The position numbers and the translations under genes are program-made. Under the pieces are notes generated by a model. It had not been told where the DNA came from and ran no database searches. It was given only the letters and a program-made list of their open reading frames with translations. From Mucilaginibacter saanensis (lineage in GTDB: Bacteria > Bacteroidota > Bacteroidia > Sphingobacteriales > Sphingobacteriaceae), in contig NZ_JACHBZ010000005.1 in the NCBI RefSeq assembly GCF_014200575.1, positions 186,001 to 250,000 of the forward strand: 64,000 nucleotides of DNA, read 5' to 3'. Shown piece by piece: positions 28,950 through 36,826 of the stretch (the stretch's first letter is position 1; each line of letters begins with the position of its first letter).

Positions 28950-31900
28950 ATGCTTTTCGGCTTCAGTGTAAATTCAAAAAAAATTGGTCTGTTTATAGTT
29001 TGTGGTTTGTTTTATGCAATAAATGTACAGGCTCAAACCTTAAAATACCTGTCGGGTAACAACGAGTGGAACCCAGATTCATTGGGTAACCATCGTGCGG
29101 TTGTGCAGGTTTTAGCACCGGGTAAGGTAAGTAAGGCTTTCATTAACTGGCGAAGAAGGGATGATCCAACCGGTAAAGAGGTTATTGTAGTTGATGCCCG
29201 GAAAAACAAGCGCGTACTTAATGTAAAAACTGAAAACATATCGCGCGAAAGCGGTACCATATATTTTGAACCTACATCTGGCGCGGGCAAATATTATATA
29301 TACTATATGCCTTATAAAGTAACCGCCCGTTCCAATTATCCGCAGGCGGTATATAATAAGATGGGCAGTAGTGCCGCAGATAGCTGGGTGAAAAACATTA
29401 CTCCCGGCGCGGCAGCAGCCAAGGTGCTTTACCTGGAGTCTGTTAATGCCATGAACAGCTTTTACCCCATGGAAGTAATTGCTACGCAAAAAGAGGTGCA
29501 GGCACTTACAACAGCCAACCAAAATAAAGCCTACTTGGTTTTTACCGAAGACAGGCTGCACCCGGTAAAAATGCCTAATGATCTGCCGCAAAGATGGATA
29601 CAGAAAGGCATTGCTTCAACCTTTATTGATACCGCTTTAAAAGGCGAAAATTTTGCTTACCAGTTAGGTGTATACCCACTAAATCAGGATGTAAATAATG
29701 TTAAAATAGCTTTCACCGATCTGAAAAACAAGGCGGGGCAACGTATCCCGGCAAGCCTTATGTCATGCTTAAACACTACGGGTACAAAATACGACGGCAG
29801 CGCATTAGCAAATACGGTAAACGTTGTTAAAGGCAACGTGGGCGATTTATGGTGCCTGGTTAAAGTTCCGCAGCAGATAGCGGCCGGTACCTACAGCGGT
29901 ACGGTTACTATAAACGCAGATAATGCGCCTGCCACAAAAGTTAAGATCACCGTATTGGTAAAACAACAGCAGGCTGTTAACGGCGGGGTAAACGAACCCT
30001 GGAAACAAACCCGTTTAACCTGGTTAAACTCAACCCTGGCACAGCAAAATGATGTTATAAAACCTTATACGCCTTTGCAGCTAAATGATAACAGCATCAG
30101 TTTACTTGGCAGAAAGTTGACGCTTAATAAAAGTGGTTTTCCTGATCAGATCCAGACCTTCTTTTCGCCCGAAATGACGGAGATTACCACCATCGCCAAA
30201 AATTTATTGACAGAGGCCATTCATTTTCATATCATCAGTTCGGCAACCCATCAGGATATTAAACTGAAAAATCAAGGGGTAACCTTTACTGAAAAACAAC
30301 CAGGTACCATTAAATGGCAGGCTCAAAACAATTCAGATGAGCTCAATATGCAGGTTGATGCCTCGATGGAATTTGACGGGTCATTGTTTTATACGGTAAA
30401 AATAACCGCCCTGCAGGATGTGAGCCTGGACGATATTAAATTGCATTTACCCTTCACCAAAGAATCGTCAAAGTACCTGATGGGGTTGGGGCGCAAAGGC
30501 GGTTACCGACCAGATACCGTTAACTGGAAATGGGATGTTGCTACCAAAAACCAGGACGGCGCCTGGATAGGCGACGTAAATGCGGGGCTTCAATATTCCC
30601 TGCGCGACGAGAAATATATACGGCCGCTTAATACCAACTTTTACCTGCAAAAGCCGTTGATATTACCATCATCATGGGGAAATGAAGGCAAGGGTGGGAT
30701 CCTGATAACACAGAAAGGTAAATCAATCCTGTCTGAAAATTACAGCGGCGCCCGCAGCATGAAAAAAGGCGATGTGCTTTATTATAATTTTACGCTGCTT
30801 ATTACGCCGTTTCATCCTATTAATACCGATTTTCAATGGGCAAACCGGTTTTATCACCAATACAATAACCTGGATACCATTAAAGCTACCGGGGCAACCA
30901 TTGTTAATATCCACCACGGCACGCCTATTAATCCTTACATCAATTACCCTTTTATAGCCCATAAGCAAATGAAAGCCTATATTGATAGTGCGCATGAGCG
31001 TGGCTTAAAGGTTAAAATTTATAATACCGTACGCGAACTGTCAAATAGTGCTTATGAAACCTTCCCGATGCGGAGCCTTGGACATGAGATTTATTCAACA
31101 GGGAAAGGCGGTGGATACTCCTGGTTGCAGGAACACATCGGTACCGATTATATTGCTGCCTGGTATGTGCCCGAAGTAAAGGATGCAGCCATTGTAAACA
31201 GTGGCATGAGCCGCTGGCATAATTATTATGTAGAGGGCATGAACTGGTTGGTGAATAACGTAGGTATTGATGGCATTTATTTAGATGATGTGGCGTTTGA
31301 CCGCATTACCATGAAGCGCATTAAGAGGGTACTTACACAAAATGGTCATCAGGGTATTATTGACCTGCACTCGGCCAATCAATATAATAAGAGCGATGGC
31401 TTTAATAACAGTGCCAATTTATATATGGAACACTTCCCATATTTAAACAGGCTGTGGTTTGGCGAATATTTTGATTATGAGCACAATGATCCCGATTTCT
31501 TTTTAACCGAAGTTTCTGGTATCCCGTTTGGTTTGATGGGCGAGATGCTGCAAGGCGGAGGCAACCCTTACCGCGGAATGATTTATGGTATGACCAACCG
31601 CATGCCGTGGAGCGACAATGCTGATCCGCGGCCGTTGTGGAAAGCATGGGATAATTTTGGCATACAAGGCAGTAAAATGATAGGTTACTGGGTAGATAAC
31701 AGCCCTGTAAAAACCGATAATGCCGAAGTACTGGCCACCGTTTATAAAAAAGATAGCAGGGCCATGATAGCCATAGCCAGCTGGGCCGCCGCTGATACCA
31801 GTATTAAGTTAAAAATTGATTGGAAAGCATTGGGCATTGATGAATCAAAGGCTCATATAACAGCACCGGCAATAAAAAACTTCCAGCGGGCAGCATCCTA

Positions 31901-31961
31901 TAATCCCGATAGCCTGATACCGGTTGCCAAAGCTAAAGGCTGTATACTGGTTATCGAATAA
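28950..31961 (+). CDS. DUF6067-type glycoside hydrolase-like exported protein
   Basis: A 1003-residue exported protein with signal peptide ending NVQAQT. The N-terminal ~340 residues are beta-rich (contains INWRRRDDPTGKEVIVVDAR). A TIM-barrel-like region follows at ~600-900 with KVKIYNTVREL, IDGIYLDDVAFDR (D779, D780) and RLWFGEYFDYEHND. The C-terminus is beta-rich. I recognise the general build of DUF6067 proteins, related to the GH123 N-terminal domain and found in many Bacteroidota hydrolase loci. The carboxylates named are candidate catalytic residues only. It is preceded by LacI and an operator, and ends at a terminator shared with the convergent GH109 gene. Substrate inferred: a GalNAc-containing glycan. 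Confidence 0.65.
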   Translation: MLFGFSVNSKKIGLFIVCGLFYAINVQAQTLKYLSGNNEWNPDSLGNHRAVVQVLAPGKVSKAFINWRRRDDPTGKEVIVVDARKNKRVLNVKTENISRESGTIYFEPTSGAGKYYIYYMPYKVTARSNYPQAVYNKMGSSAADSWVKNITPGAAAAKVLYLESVNAMNSFYPMEVIATQKEVQALTTANQNKAYLVFTEDRLHPVKMPNDLPQRWIQKGIASTFIDTALKGENFAYQLGVYPLNQDVNNVKIAFTDLKNKAGQRIPASLMSCLNTTGTKYDGSALANTVNVVKGNVGDLWCLVKVPQQIAAGTYSGTVTINADNAPATKVKITVLVKQQQAVNGGVNEPWKQTRLTWLNSTLAQQNDVIKPYTPLQLNDNSISLLGRKLTLNKSGFPDQIQTFFSPEMTEITTIAKNLLTEAIHFHIISSATHQDIKLKNQGVTFTEKQPGTIKWQAQNNSDELNMQVDASMEFDGSLFYTVKITALQDVSLDDIKLHLPFTKESSKYLMGLGRKGGYRPDTVNWKWDVATKNQDGAWIGDVNAGLQYSLRDEKYIRPLNTNFYLQKPLILPSSWGNEGKGGILITQKGKSILSENYSGARSMKKGDVLYYNFTLLITPFHPINTDFQWANRFYHQYNNLDTIKATGATIVNIHHGTPINPYINYPFIAHKQMKAYIDSAHERGLKVKIYNTVRELSNSAYETFPMRSLGHEIYSTGKGGGYSWLQEHIGTDYIAAWYVPEVKDAAIVNSGMSRWHNYYVEGMNWLVNNVGIDGIYLDDVAFDRITMKRIKRVLTQNGHQGIIDLHSANQYNKSDGFNNSANLYMEHFPYLNRLWFGEYFDYEHNDPDFFLTEVSGIPFGLMGEMLQGGGNPYRGMIYGMTNRMPWSDNADPRPLWKAWDNFGIQGSKMIGYWVDNSPVKTDNAEVLATVYKKDSRAMIAIASWAAADTSIKLKIDWKALGIDESKAHITAPAIKNFQRAASYNPDSLIPVAKAKGCILVIE

Positions 31962-31985
31962 CACCATTTAACTTTTTTAAAAAGG

Positions 31986-32018
31986 AAAGCCGTAATACTC
32001 TCAATATTACGGCTTTTT
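31986..32018. terminator. Bidirectional terminator between convergent genes
   Basis: 12-base perfect arms (AAAGCCGTAATA at 31986-31997, complement at 32005-32016) with a 7-base loop and a short T run, between the stops of the DUF6067-type and GH109 genes. Confidence 0.8.
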
Positions 32019-32065
32019 GATAGATGCAGGGGGCTGGTAGCTCTTAAATCAAATAGTACTACTCG

Positions 32066-33412
32066 TTAAAATCCACTATCGTCTAACGCAAACTTGTTGG
32101 TGCGTGTTTGCCATTTACCTTTGGTAAAGTCAGGGAACTCCTGTGGTTTATTACCTTCGGCAAGTGATTTGGTTGACAGCGGAGTTATCACACTCATGGT
32201 TACCGAATCATATACGTCAATAGGTGTTTGTGTTTTTTGTTTTACAGCCTGAATAAAGGCATTAAACACAAACCAATCCATACCGCCGTGACCTGCACCC
32301 GCAGCTTCTTTATCGTGCTTTTTCCAAAGTGGGTGGTCATATTTCTCAAACCATGCTTTTGCTGGTTCCCACTCATCGTCTTTGCTTTGTTTCTCAATAT
32401 AAATTGATTGGTTAACATCCATCCAGATGCCTTTGGTACCTTGTACCCTGAAGCCTAAAGAATAAGGACGGGGTAAGTGGGTATCATGAGTAAGCATTAC
32501 AGTTTCGCCATTAGCACAGTTAATCATCGTTTGCGTCACATCACCATTTTTGTAATTGATTTTGGCGTTCGGGTTGCCCGGAGCCAGTTCCTCTACATAA
32601 GCCGACAAGCCACGCGCTTTTGAACTAAATGATACCAGGTTTGTAAAACGGTTGCCCGCGTTGATATTAATATTGTGCATTACCGGTCCGGCACCGTGAG
32701 TAGGGTATAGATCACCGTCCTGATCAATATTATATTGGGTGCGCCATTGTGCCTCGCTTAAGGCTTTTGGTCCAAATTCAACACCCCCGCCATAATAGCT
32801 CTTGCCATCGTTAAACAATACGCTTCTTAAATTGTGCTGATAGCCGCCTTCAAGGTGTACAATTTCGCCAAACATGCCTTGTCTTACCATGTTAAGCGCC
32901 GCCATAACATCACGACGGTAGCAAACATTTTCAAGGGTCATATAAGGGATGCCGGTTTTTTCTGAGGTATGTACAATATCCCAGTGATCCTGAACAGATA
33001 AACCTGCTATTACCTCACAACCAACATATTTGCCGGCTTTCATGGCATCAATAGCCTGTGGGTGGTGAAACTGCCATGGTGTAGCAATAATTACAGCATC
33101 AATATCTTTCCTGTCTAACAAACCTTTGTAGGCATCCAGGCCACCAGTGTACTCTTTGGCTGCCGGTTTGCCGCTTTTGGCAATATGCTCGCGGCAAATT
33201 TTTAATGATCTTTCCTGGATATCACAAATGGCTATGATCTCTACGTCATCTCGTAATAAACCTTCGGCAATGTGGCTCATACCACGGGCGCCAACACCAA
33301 TGTAACCCAGGCGTACTTTGCCATTGGTGCCTGCAAATAAGCTGCCTGATGGTAAAATGGTAAACCCGGCGGCGGCAATAGCGCCTGCTTTAATAAACTC
33401 TCTTCTTTCCAT
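32066..33412 (-). CDS. GH109-type alpha-N-acetylgalactosaminidase (Gfo/Idh/MocA fold)
   Basis: A 448-residue protein with a Tat signal (ERREFIKAG), so exported folded with its NAD bound. The Rossmann motif is GYIGVGARGMSHIA. Blocks VIIATPWQFHHP, TLENVCYRRDVMA, GGGVEFG, YPTHGAGPV, GAGHGGMDWFV and the C-terminal PDFTKGKW/FALDDSGF match the Elizabethkingia NagA-type GH109 enzymes, which remove terminal alpha-GalNAc (as in blood group A) by an NAD-dependent redox mechanism. It shares a unit with the DUF3472 gene upstream (63-base gap), whose promoter region has a LacI operator. A plain Gfo/Idh/MocA dehydrogenase remains possible, but the GH109-specific blocks argue against it. Confidence 0.82.
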   Translation of the reverse strand: MERREFIKAGAIAAAGFTILPSGSLFAGTNGKVRLGYIGVGARGMSHIAEGLLRDDVEIIAICDIQERSLKICREHIAKSGKPAAKEYTGGLDAYKGLLDRKDIDAVIIATPWQFHHPQAIDAMKAGKYVGCEVIAGLSVQDHWDIVHTSEKTGIPYMTLENVCYRRDVMAALNMVRQGMFGEIVHLEGGYQHNLRSVLFNDGKSYYGGGVEFGPKALSEAQWRTQYNIDQDGDLYPTHGAGPVMHNININAGNRFTNLVSFSSKARGLSAYVEELAPGNPNAKINYKNGDVTQTMINCANGETVMLTHDTHLPRPYSLGFRVQGTKGIWMDVNQSIYIEKQSKDDEWEPAKAWFEKYDHPLWKKHDKEAAGAGHGGMDWFVFNAFIQAVKQKTQTPIDVYDSVTMSVITPLSTKSLAEGNKPQEFPDFTKGKWQTRTNKFALDDSGF

Positions 33413-33475
33413 ATAGTATTAATTTATAGCTTTTTTAATTTGGTATATGATTGTTAATTAGTTGGTTGTGTTTTA

Positions 33476-34804
33476 TTATGGTAGTTTTGTAAAATCAATA
33501 TCAGGGTGCTTGTTTTCTGATTGAGTTTTAGTGAGTATGGTTTTAAGCGGGGTAAAGTCATCAAAAAAGCCACCGTTGCGCAAATAGAACCGGTTGCCGT
33601 TTACACCGCCGCTATAATCTTTTCTGAAGTTGATGTTCGCCGTTTGGTCGCCGGTAAAAAGTGCTTTGGTGATAGGGTACCAGTTGCCCGCCGTATCCAC
33701 AATCCATTGATTGCCATAAAAGGCTTTGCGCTGCTTGTTACCCATTTCAGAATCAAAGTTTTCCAGAAATGAATGGATGCCATTCAGGTAAAAACCTGAT
33801 TTTGGACGTCTGAAACTGGCAATCAGTTGCCACTGGCTTTGCGAGGTTTCTTTAAAATACGCGGTAAATGTTGTTGTTTTTGATAGTTCATTAGCCTGTG
33901 CATGTATTAAAAAGGCATAAGTTTTACCAGCCACCCAGGGGTAGTTCATATAGCTTTGGCCGCCTGAACCTTCGCCGCCAAATTCACCGGCTTTAACGGG
34001 CGCTCCTTTTTTTAGTAATGCAATCTTTAAACTATCCGGAATGCTTTCGGGGCTATCGGTAGTAAAGGGGCTCCATATTGAAAAAAGCACATGGCGCTCC
34101 GTTGGTGAATTTACCTGCATCCCGAAATAACCGCCTGTAAAACCGTCGGCCATAAAATAGGACCCAATTTTATCTTCGCCAATGGGGACGGTTATTTCAT
34201 TATAAAACCACTCTGTTTTGTTTTTAGCCTGCTCCGGAACCTGGTAGTTTAAATGAACAGACGGGCCGCGATGCCCCCAGTAAAAATAATTACCATGATT
34301 ATCCTTAATATAGGCAAGGCCGCCTGCCACAGCACTGCCCGTAATTACCAGGTCTTTAACAGCGGCAAAAGCAGTTCCTGTTTTATGTAATCCGTAAAGT
34401 TTTACCTGTTGATAGCCCGCTTGTTTAATATTTACCTTCCCGAAATTTACCAGGGTATAAGTGCTGTTTTTAATAGTTTTAACAAAGGTGCTGCCAGCGG
34501 CCAACAGCGCTATTTTACTGCTGCCATCGGGTACGCGTAATTTAAAAGCTAAGTTTAAACTCCCCGGCGACTCTAACCGTACAAAAACACTTAAGGTATC
34601 CTTGTCGCTTGTCCATTTGTTAAAACCTGTGCTGTCAATTTTGCTGTCGGTATGGTTGCCCACATATCCGTTGCCACCAATGGGGATCCATATTTTGGTG
34701 GTATCTGCAGGCATACTTGCAGCATGGGCCAATAATTGCAGGCAGGGAGTTGTAATGGCTAATACAATAATTATAATTACTTTTTTGTACATTTTTAACT
34801 TCAT
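33476..34804 (-). CDS. Exported DUF3472/DUF5077 protein
   Basis: A 442-residue exported protein with signal peptide in the first ~30 residues (VIIIIVLAITTPCLQ). Residues ~40-160 fit the DUF5077 beta domain (WIPIGGNGYVGNHTDSK), and ~170-420 fit DUF3472 (HLNYQVPE, FGMQVNSPTERHVLFSIWSP, GEGSGGQSYMNYPW). Both domains are all-beta, found in polysaccharide loci, and thought to bind carbohydrate; no activity is established. First gene of a two-gene unit with GH109, and downstream of LacI operator site 2. Confidence 0.78.
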   Translation of the reverse strand: MKLKMYKKVIIIIVLAITTPCLQLLAHAASMPADTTKIWIPIGGNGYVGNHTDSKIDSTGFNKWTSDKDTLSVFVRLESPGSLNLAFKLRVPDGSSKIALLAAGSTFVKTIKNSTYTLVNFGKVNIKQAGYQQVKLYGLHKTGTAFAAVKDLVITGSAVAGGLAYIKDNHGNYFYWGHRGPSVHLNYQVPEQAKNKTEWFYNEITVPIGEDKIGSYFMADGFTGGYFGMQVNSPTERHVLFSIWSPFTTDSPESIPDSLKIALLKKGAPVKAGEFGGEGSGGQSYMNYPWVAGKTYAFLIHAQANELSKTTTFTAYFKETSQSQWQLIASFRRPKSGFYLNGIHSFLENFDSEMGNKQRKAFYGNQWIVDTAGNWYPITKALFTGDQTANINFRKDYSGGVNGNRFYLRNGGFFDDFTPLKTILTKTQSENKHPDIDFTKLP

Positions 34805-34874
34805 GGAGTATTTTGATAATTATCTATTAATAAGTTTTAAGTAATGGCAAACCCGGTAAATCCGTTATGGCAAA

Positions 34875-34883
34875 CAAAAGATA
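34875..34883 (-). promoter_or_regulatory. Weak -7-like box (TATCTTTTG) for DUF3472-GH109 unit
   Basis: Read on the minus strand, this is TA-TCT-TTTG, one base longer than the TAnnTTTG spacing. It lies between operator site 2 and the DUF3472 start. Confidence 0.25.
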
Positions 34884-34930
34884 GGGAGTATATACAGCAA
34901 TCGCTAATTTGTGACCCCGGCAACTCAACA

Positions 34931-34940
34931 CAAACGTTTG
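34931..34940. promoter_or_regulatory. LacI-type operator CAAACGTTTG (site 2)
   Basis: Perfect palindrome in the 205-base gap upstream of the DUF3472-GH109 unit. It extends to an 18-base near-palindrome, AACACAAACGTTTGCGTT, with one mismatched pair. Confidence 0.8.
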
Positions 34941-35009
34941 CGTTCGGTACTATAAGCGCAAATTCCAAATGGTTGATAATCTGATTGTTTTGTTTGCTGT
35001 TCATGTTTT

Positions 35010-36086
35010 TTAATGATAATTGCTTTCTGGTACAGCTGTCATCAGCTGCTTAAAAGCATCTTCGGCAGCTATGAATTTCTGAAGCAGCGTAAATTGATTT
35101 TTTGCCCGTACCAGGTTTTGATCAGGATATGCGGCTCCGTAGTAAATATCGTTGTTCAGAAAATCGGTTAAAAAACGGAGCGCCTGCATGTAGATCATCA
35201 TTTTACCGGAGAAAAGGAAGTATTGCTTTTCTGTATCTGATAAAAATGTACCCATTTCAGACATATACCCCTGGTAAATGGCACCAAAATACTCATGCCT
35301 GATATGTATCTTTTTCAGATCCTTCTCTTCCTCGCTGGTTGGCGACAGGTAGGTTCTGAGCATATCGCCAATATCACTTAAATAATAGCCTGGCATTACC
35401 GTATCCAGGTCAATTACACAAAGGCCATTATTGTCATCGTCAAAAAGCACATTGCTGATCTTGGTATCGTGGTGTACCACCCGTAACGGAAGTTGATTGT
35501 TCTGCGTTAGTTCACGGTACTTGTAAATTATTTCAATATGCTCATAAACGGTTTTCATCTCTTGCCTGGCTTCGTACTGCCTAACGGCCGATGCTGTTTT
35601 TGATGCCGTTTCAAATTGGTCAAACCTTAAGCTTAGATTATGAAAATCAGTAAGTGTGTATTTAAGTAAGCTGGTATCAAAACTATTCAGCAGCCTGGTA
35701 AACAAACCAAATTGTTTTGCCGCCTCAAAAGCCTCCTTTTTATGAGTTATTTCATTAACAGTGTGCGAGCCAGCTACAAAAGGAAACAGCCTGTAAAAGT
35801 TACCGCTGTTTGATTGTACCAGGTAATCGCCGTTTACTGCCGGTAGTGGGGCCACAAAAAGATAGTCGCGGTGCGTTTGTTTTAGATACTGCTGTATCTT
35901 ACTAATGTTGGCAGCAATGTCCAATGGACTTTTAAATACATTTTTATTGATCTGCTGTAATATGTAGTTGTTTACACCACACAGTTTATAAGTAAGGTTA
36001 ATTAACCCTGAACCAAATGCTTCAATTTTGTATTCTGTAGGATTTAGGCCGAACGCATTTAATATATCATTATACATAGTTATCAC
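35010..36086 (-). CDS. N-acetylhexosamine 1-kinase-like APH-fold kinase
   Basis: A 358-residue cytoplasmic kinase of the aminoglycoside phosphotransferase fold. It resembles bifidobacterial NahK along its length: YILQQINKNVFKSP near the N-terminus, the catalytic loop LRVVHHDTKISNVLF (D207), metal-binding CVIDLDTVMPG (D226/D228), SDIGDMLRTY and the C-terminal block LRFLTDFLNNDIYYG. NahK phosphorylates GlcNAc or GalNAc at C1 with ATP. Here it would act on amino sugars freed by GH109/GH123 after import. It has its own promoter with operator site 3. No uridylyltransferase or deacetylase accompanies it in the window. ATG 35010-side start could also be three codons later. Confidence 0.78.
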   Translation of the reverse strand: MITMYNDILNAFGLNPTEYKIEAFGSGLINLTYKLCGVNNYILQQINKNVFKSPLDIAANISKIQQYLKQTHRDYLFVAPLPAVNGDYLVQSNSGNFYRLFPFVAGSHTVNEITHKKEAFEAAKQFGLFTRLLNSFDTSLLKYTLTDFHNLSLRFDQFETASKTASAVRQYEARQEMKTVYEHIEIIYKYRELTQNNQLPLRVVHHDTKISNVLFDDDNNGLCVIDLDTVMPGYYLSDIGDMLRTYLSPTSEEEKDLKKIHIRHEYFGAIYQGYMSEMGTFLSDTEKQYFLFSGKMMIYMQALRFLTDFLNNDIYYGAAYPDQNLVRAKNQFTLLQKFIAAEDAFKQLMTAVPESNYH

Positions 36087-36096
36087 AATAATTAAC

Positions 36097-36104
36097 CAAA
36101 CATA
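36097..36104 (-). promoter_or_regulatory. Candidate -7 box (TATGTTTG) for the kinase gene
   Basis: Exact TAnnTTTG match on the minus strand, just upstream of the kinase start and separated from operator site 3 by exactly 26 bases, as at site 1. Confidence 0.55.
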
Positions 36105-36130
36105 GTTAATTAATGATTTCTGCTGGTGCG

Positions 36131-36140
36131 CAAACGTTTG
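36131..36140. promoter_or_regulatory. LacI-type operator CAAACGTTTG (site 3)
   Basis: Perfect palindrome, extending to GCAAACGTTTGC (36130-36141), upstream of the kinase gene. Confidence 0.8.
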
Positions 36141-36502
36141 CTCGTTTATTTATGCTCGATTCAGGGTGTTATCAATAGCTATAACTACATTATATTTTAA
36201 GATAAATGGCGTACTGATTGTATTATTTGTATTACAGCGGGCACTTATGTTTACCGGGTTGATGATTTTTAATAAACCGGGATAGGCGGTGGTTATAAAT
36301 CTGCTTTCTTACCATCAATATCCGTAACTGTTAACCGTGTTTTTAGTATTTCAAGAGTTTTTGATGACAAATAATGCATGATTTGGCACGGACGTTAGCT
36401 TTTTGTTTTGAATTATAGATCTGTTACAGGATTTAAGGATTAAAATCAAGCGTCTTTTGGTTGTTTTTGACTCGTTTTTGGGCTTGTTTTTCCTTGTTTA
36501 AG

Positions 36503-36618
36503 AAATGTATTTTTGACAATTGTGAATTAAGGGTAGGTGTTTAACGCTTATTGATGATTTATTGCTGTTTTGAGGTGGTTTTTTTGTTGAAAAAATGTGT
36601 TTTTGACAATTATGTATT
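36503..36618 (+). repeat. Pair of 26-base direct repeats upstream of susC
   Basis: Copies at 36503-36528 and 36593-36618 share 23 of 26 bases with the common core TTTTTGACAATT, spaced 90 bases apart (about 8.6 helical turns). They lie upstream of operator site 4. The first copy contains a TATTTTTG box. They could be activator sites or duplicated promoters. Confidence 0.6.
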
Positions 36619-36696
36619 GAAAATACTTAGTGTTCTGGGGGTTTTTGTCTTTTTGGAGGTGGAAGTGGTGGAAAATTGGCTCTGAACTGCTGTTAT

Positions 36697-36706
36697 CAAA
36701 CGTTTG
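36697..36706. promoter_or_regulatory. LacI-type operator CAAACGTTTG (site 4)
   Basis: Perfect palindrome 120 bases before the susC start, followed by CGTT as at site 2. No consensus -7 box at the 26-base distance was found here. Confidence 0.8.
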
Positions 36707-36826
36707 CGTTGTCAAAAATCATGCTTTGGTACTTAATAGTTGATACATTCAGGAAATAGTTCAGGGTATTTATAGCCCATGTAACTATCCAGTTAATTAT
36801 TTACTCACACTAATAAGTTGCAATGT

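Larger units (their letters stand above)
36087..36826. other. 740-base divergent control region between kinase and susC
   Basis: No coding region. It holds two LacI-type operators (36131 and 36697), a -7 box for the kinase (36097) and two copies of a 26-base repeat (36503, 36593). It is unusually T-rich on the plus strand over 36440-36660. Its length suggests multi-site regulation or a long susC leader. Confidence 0.6.
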
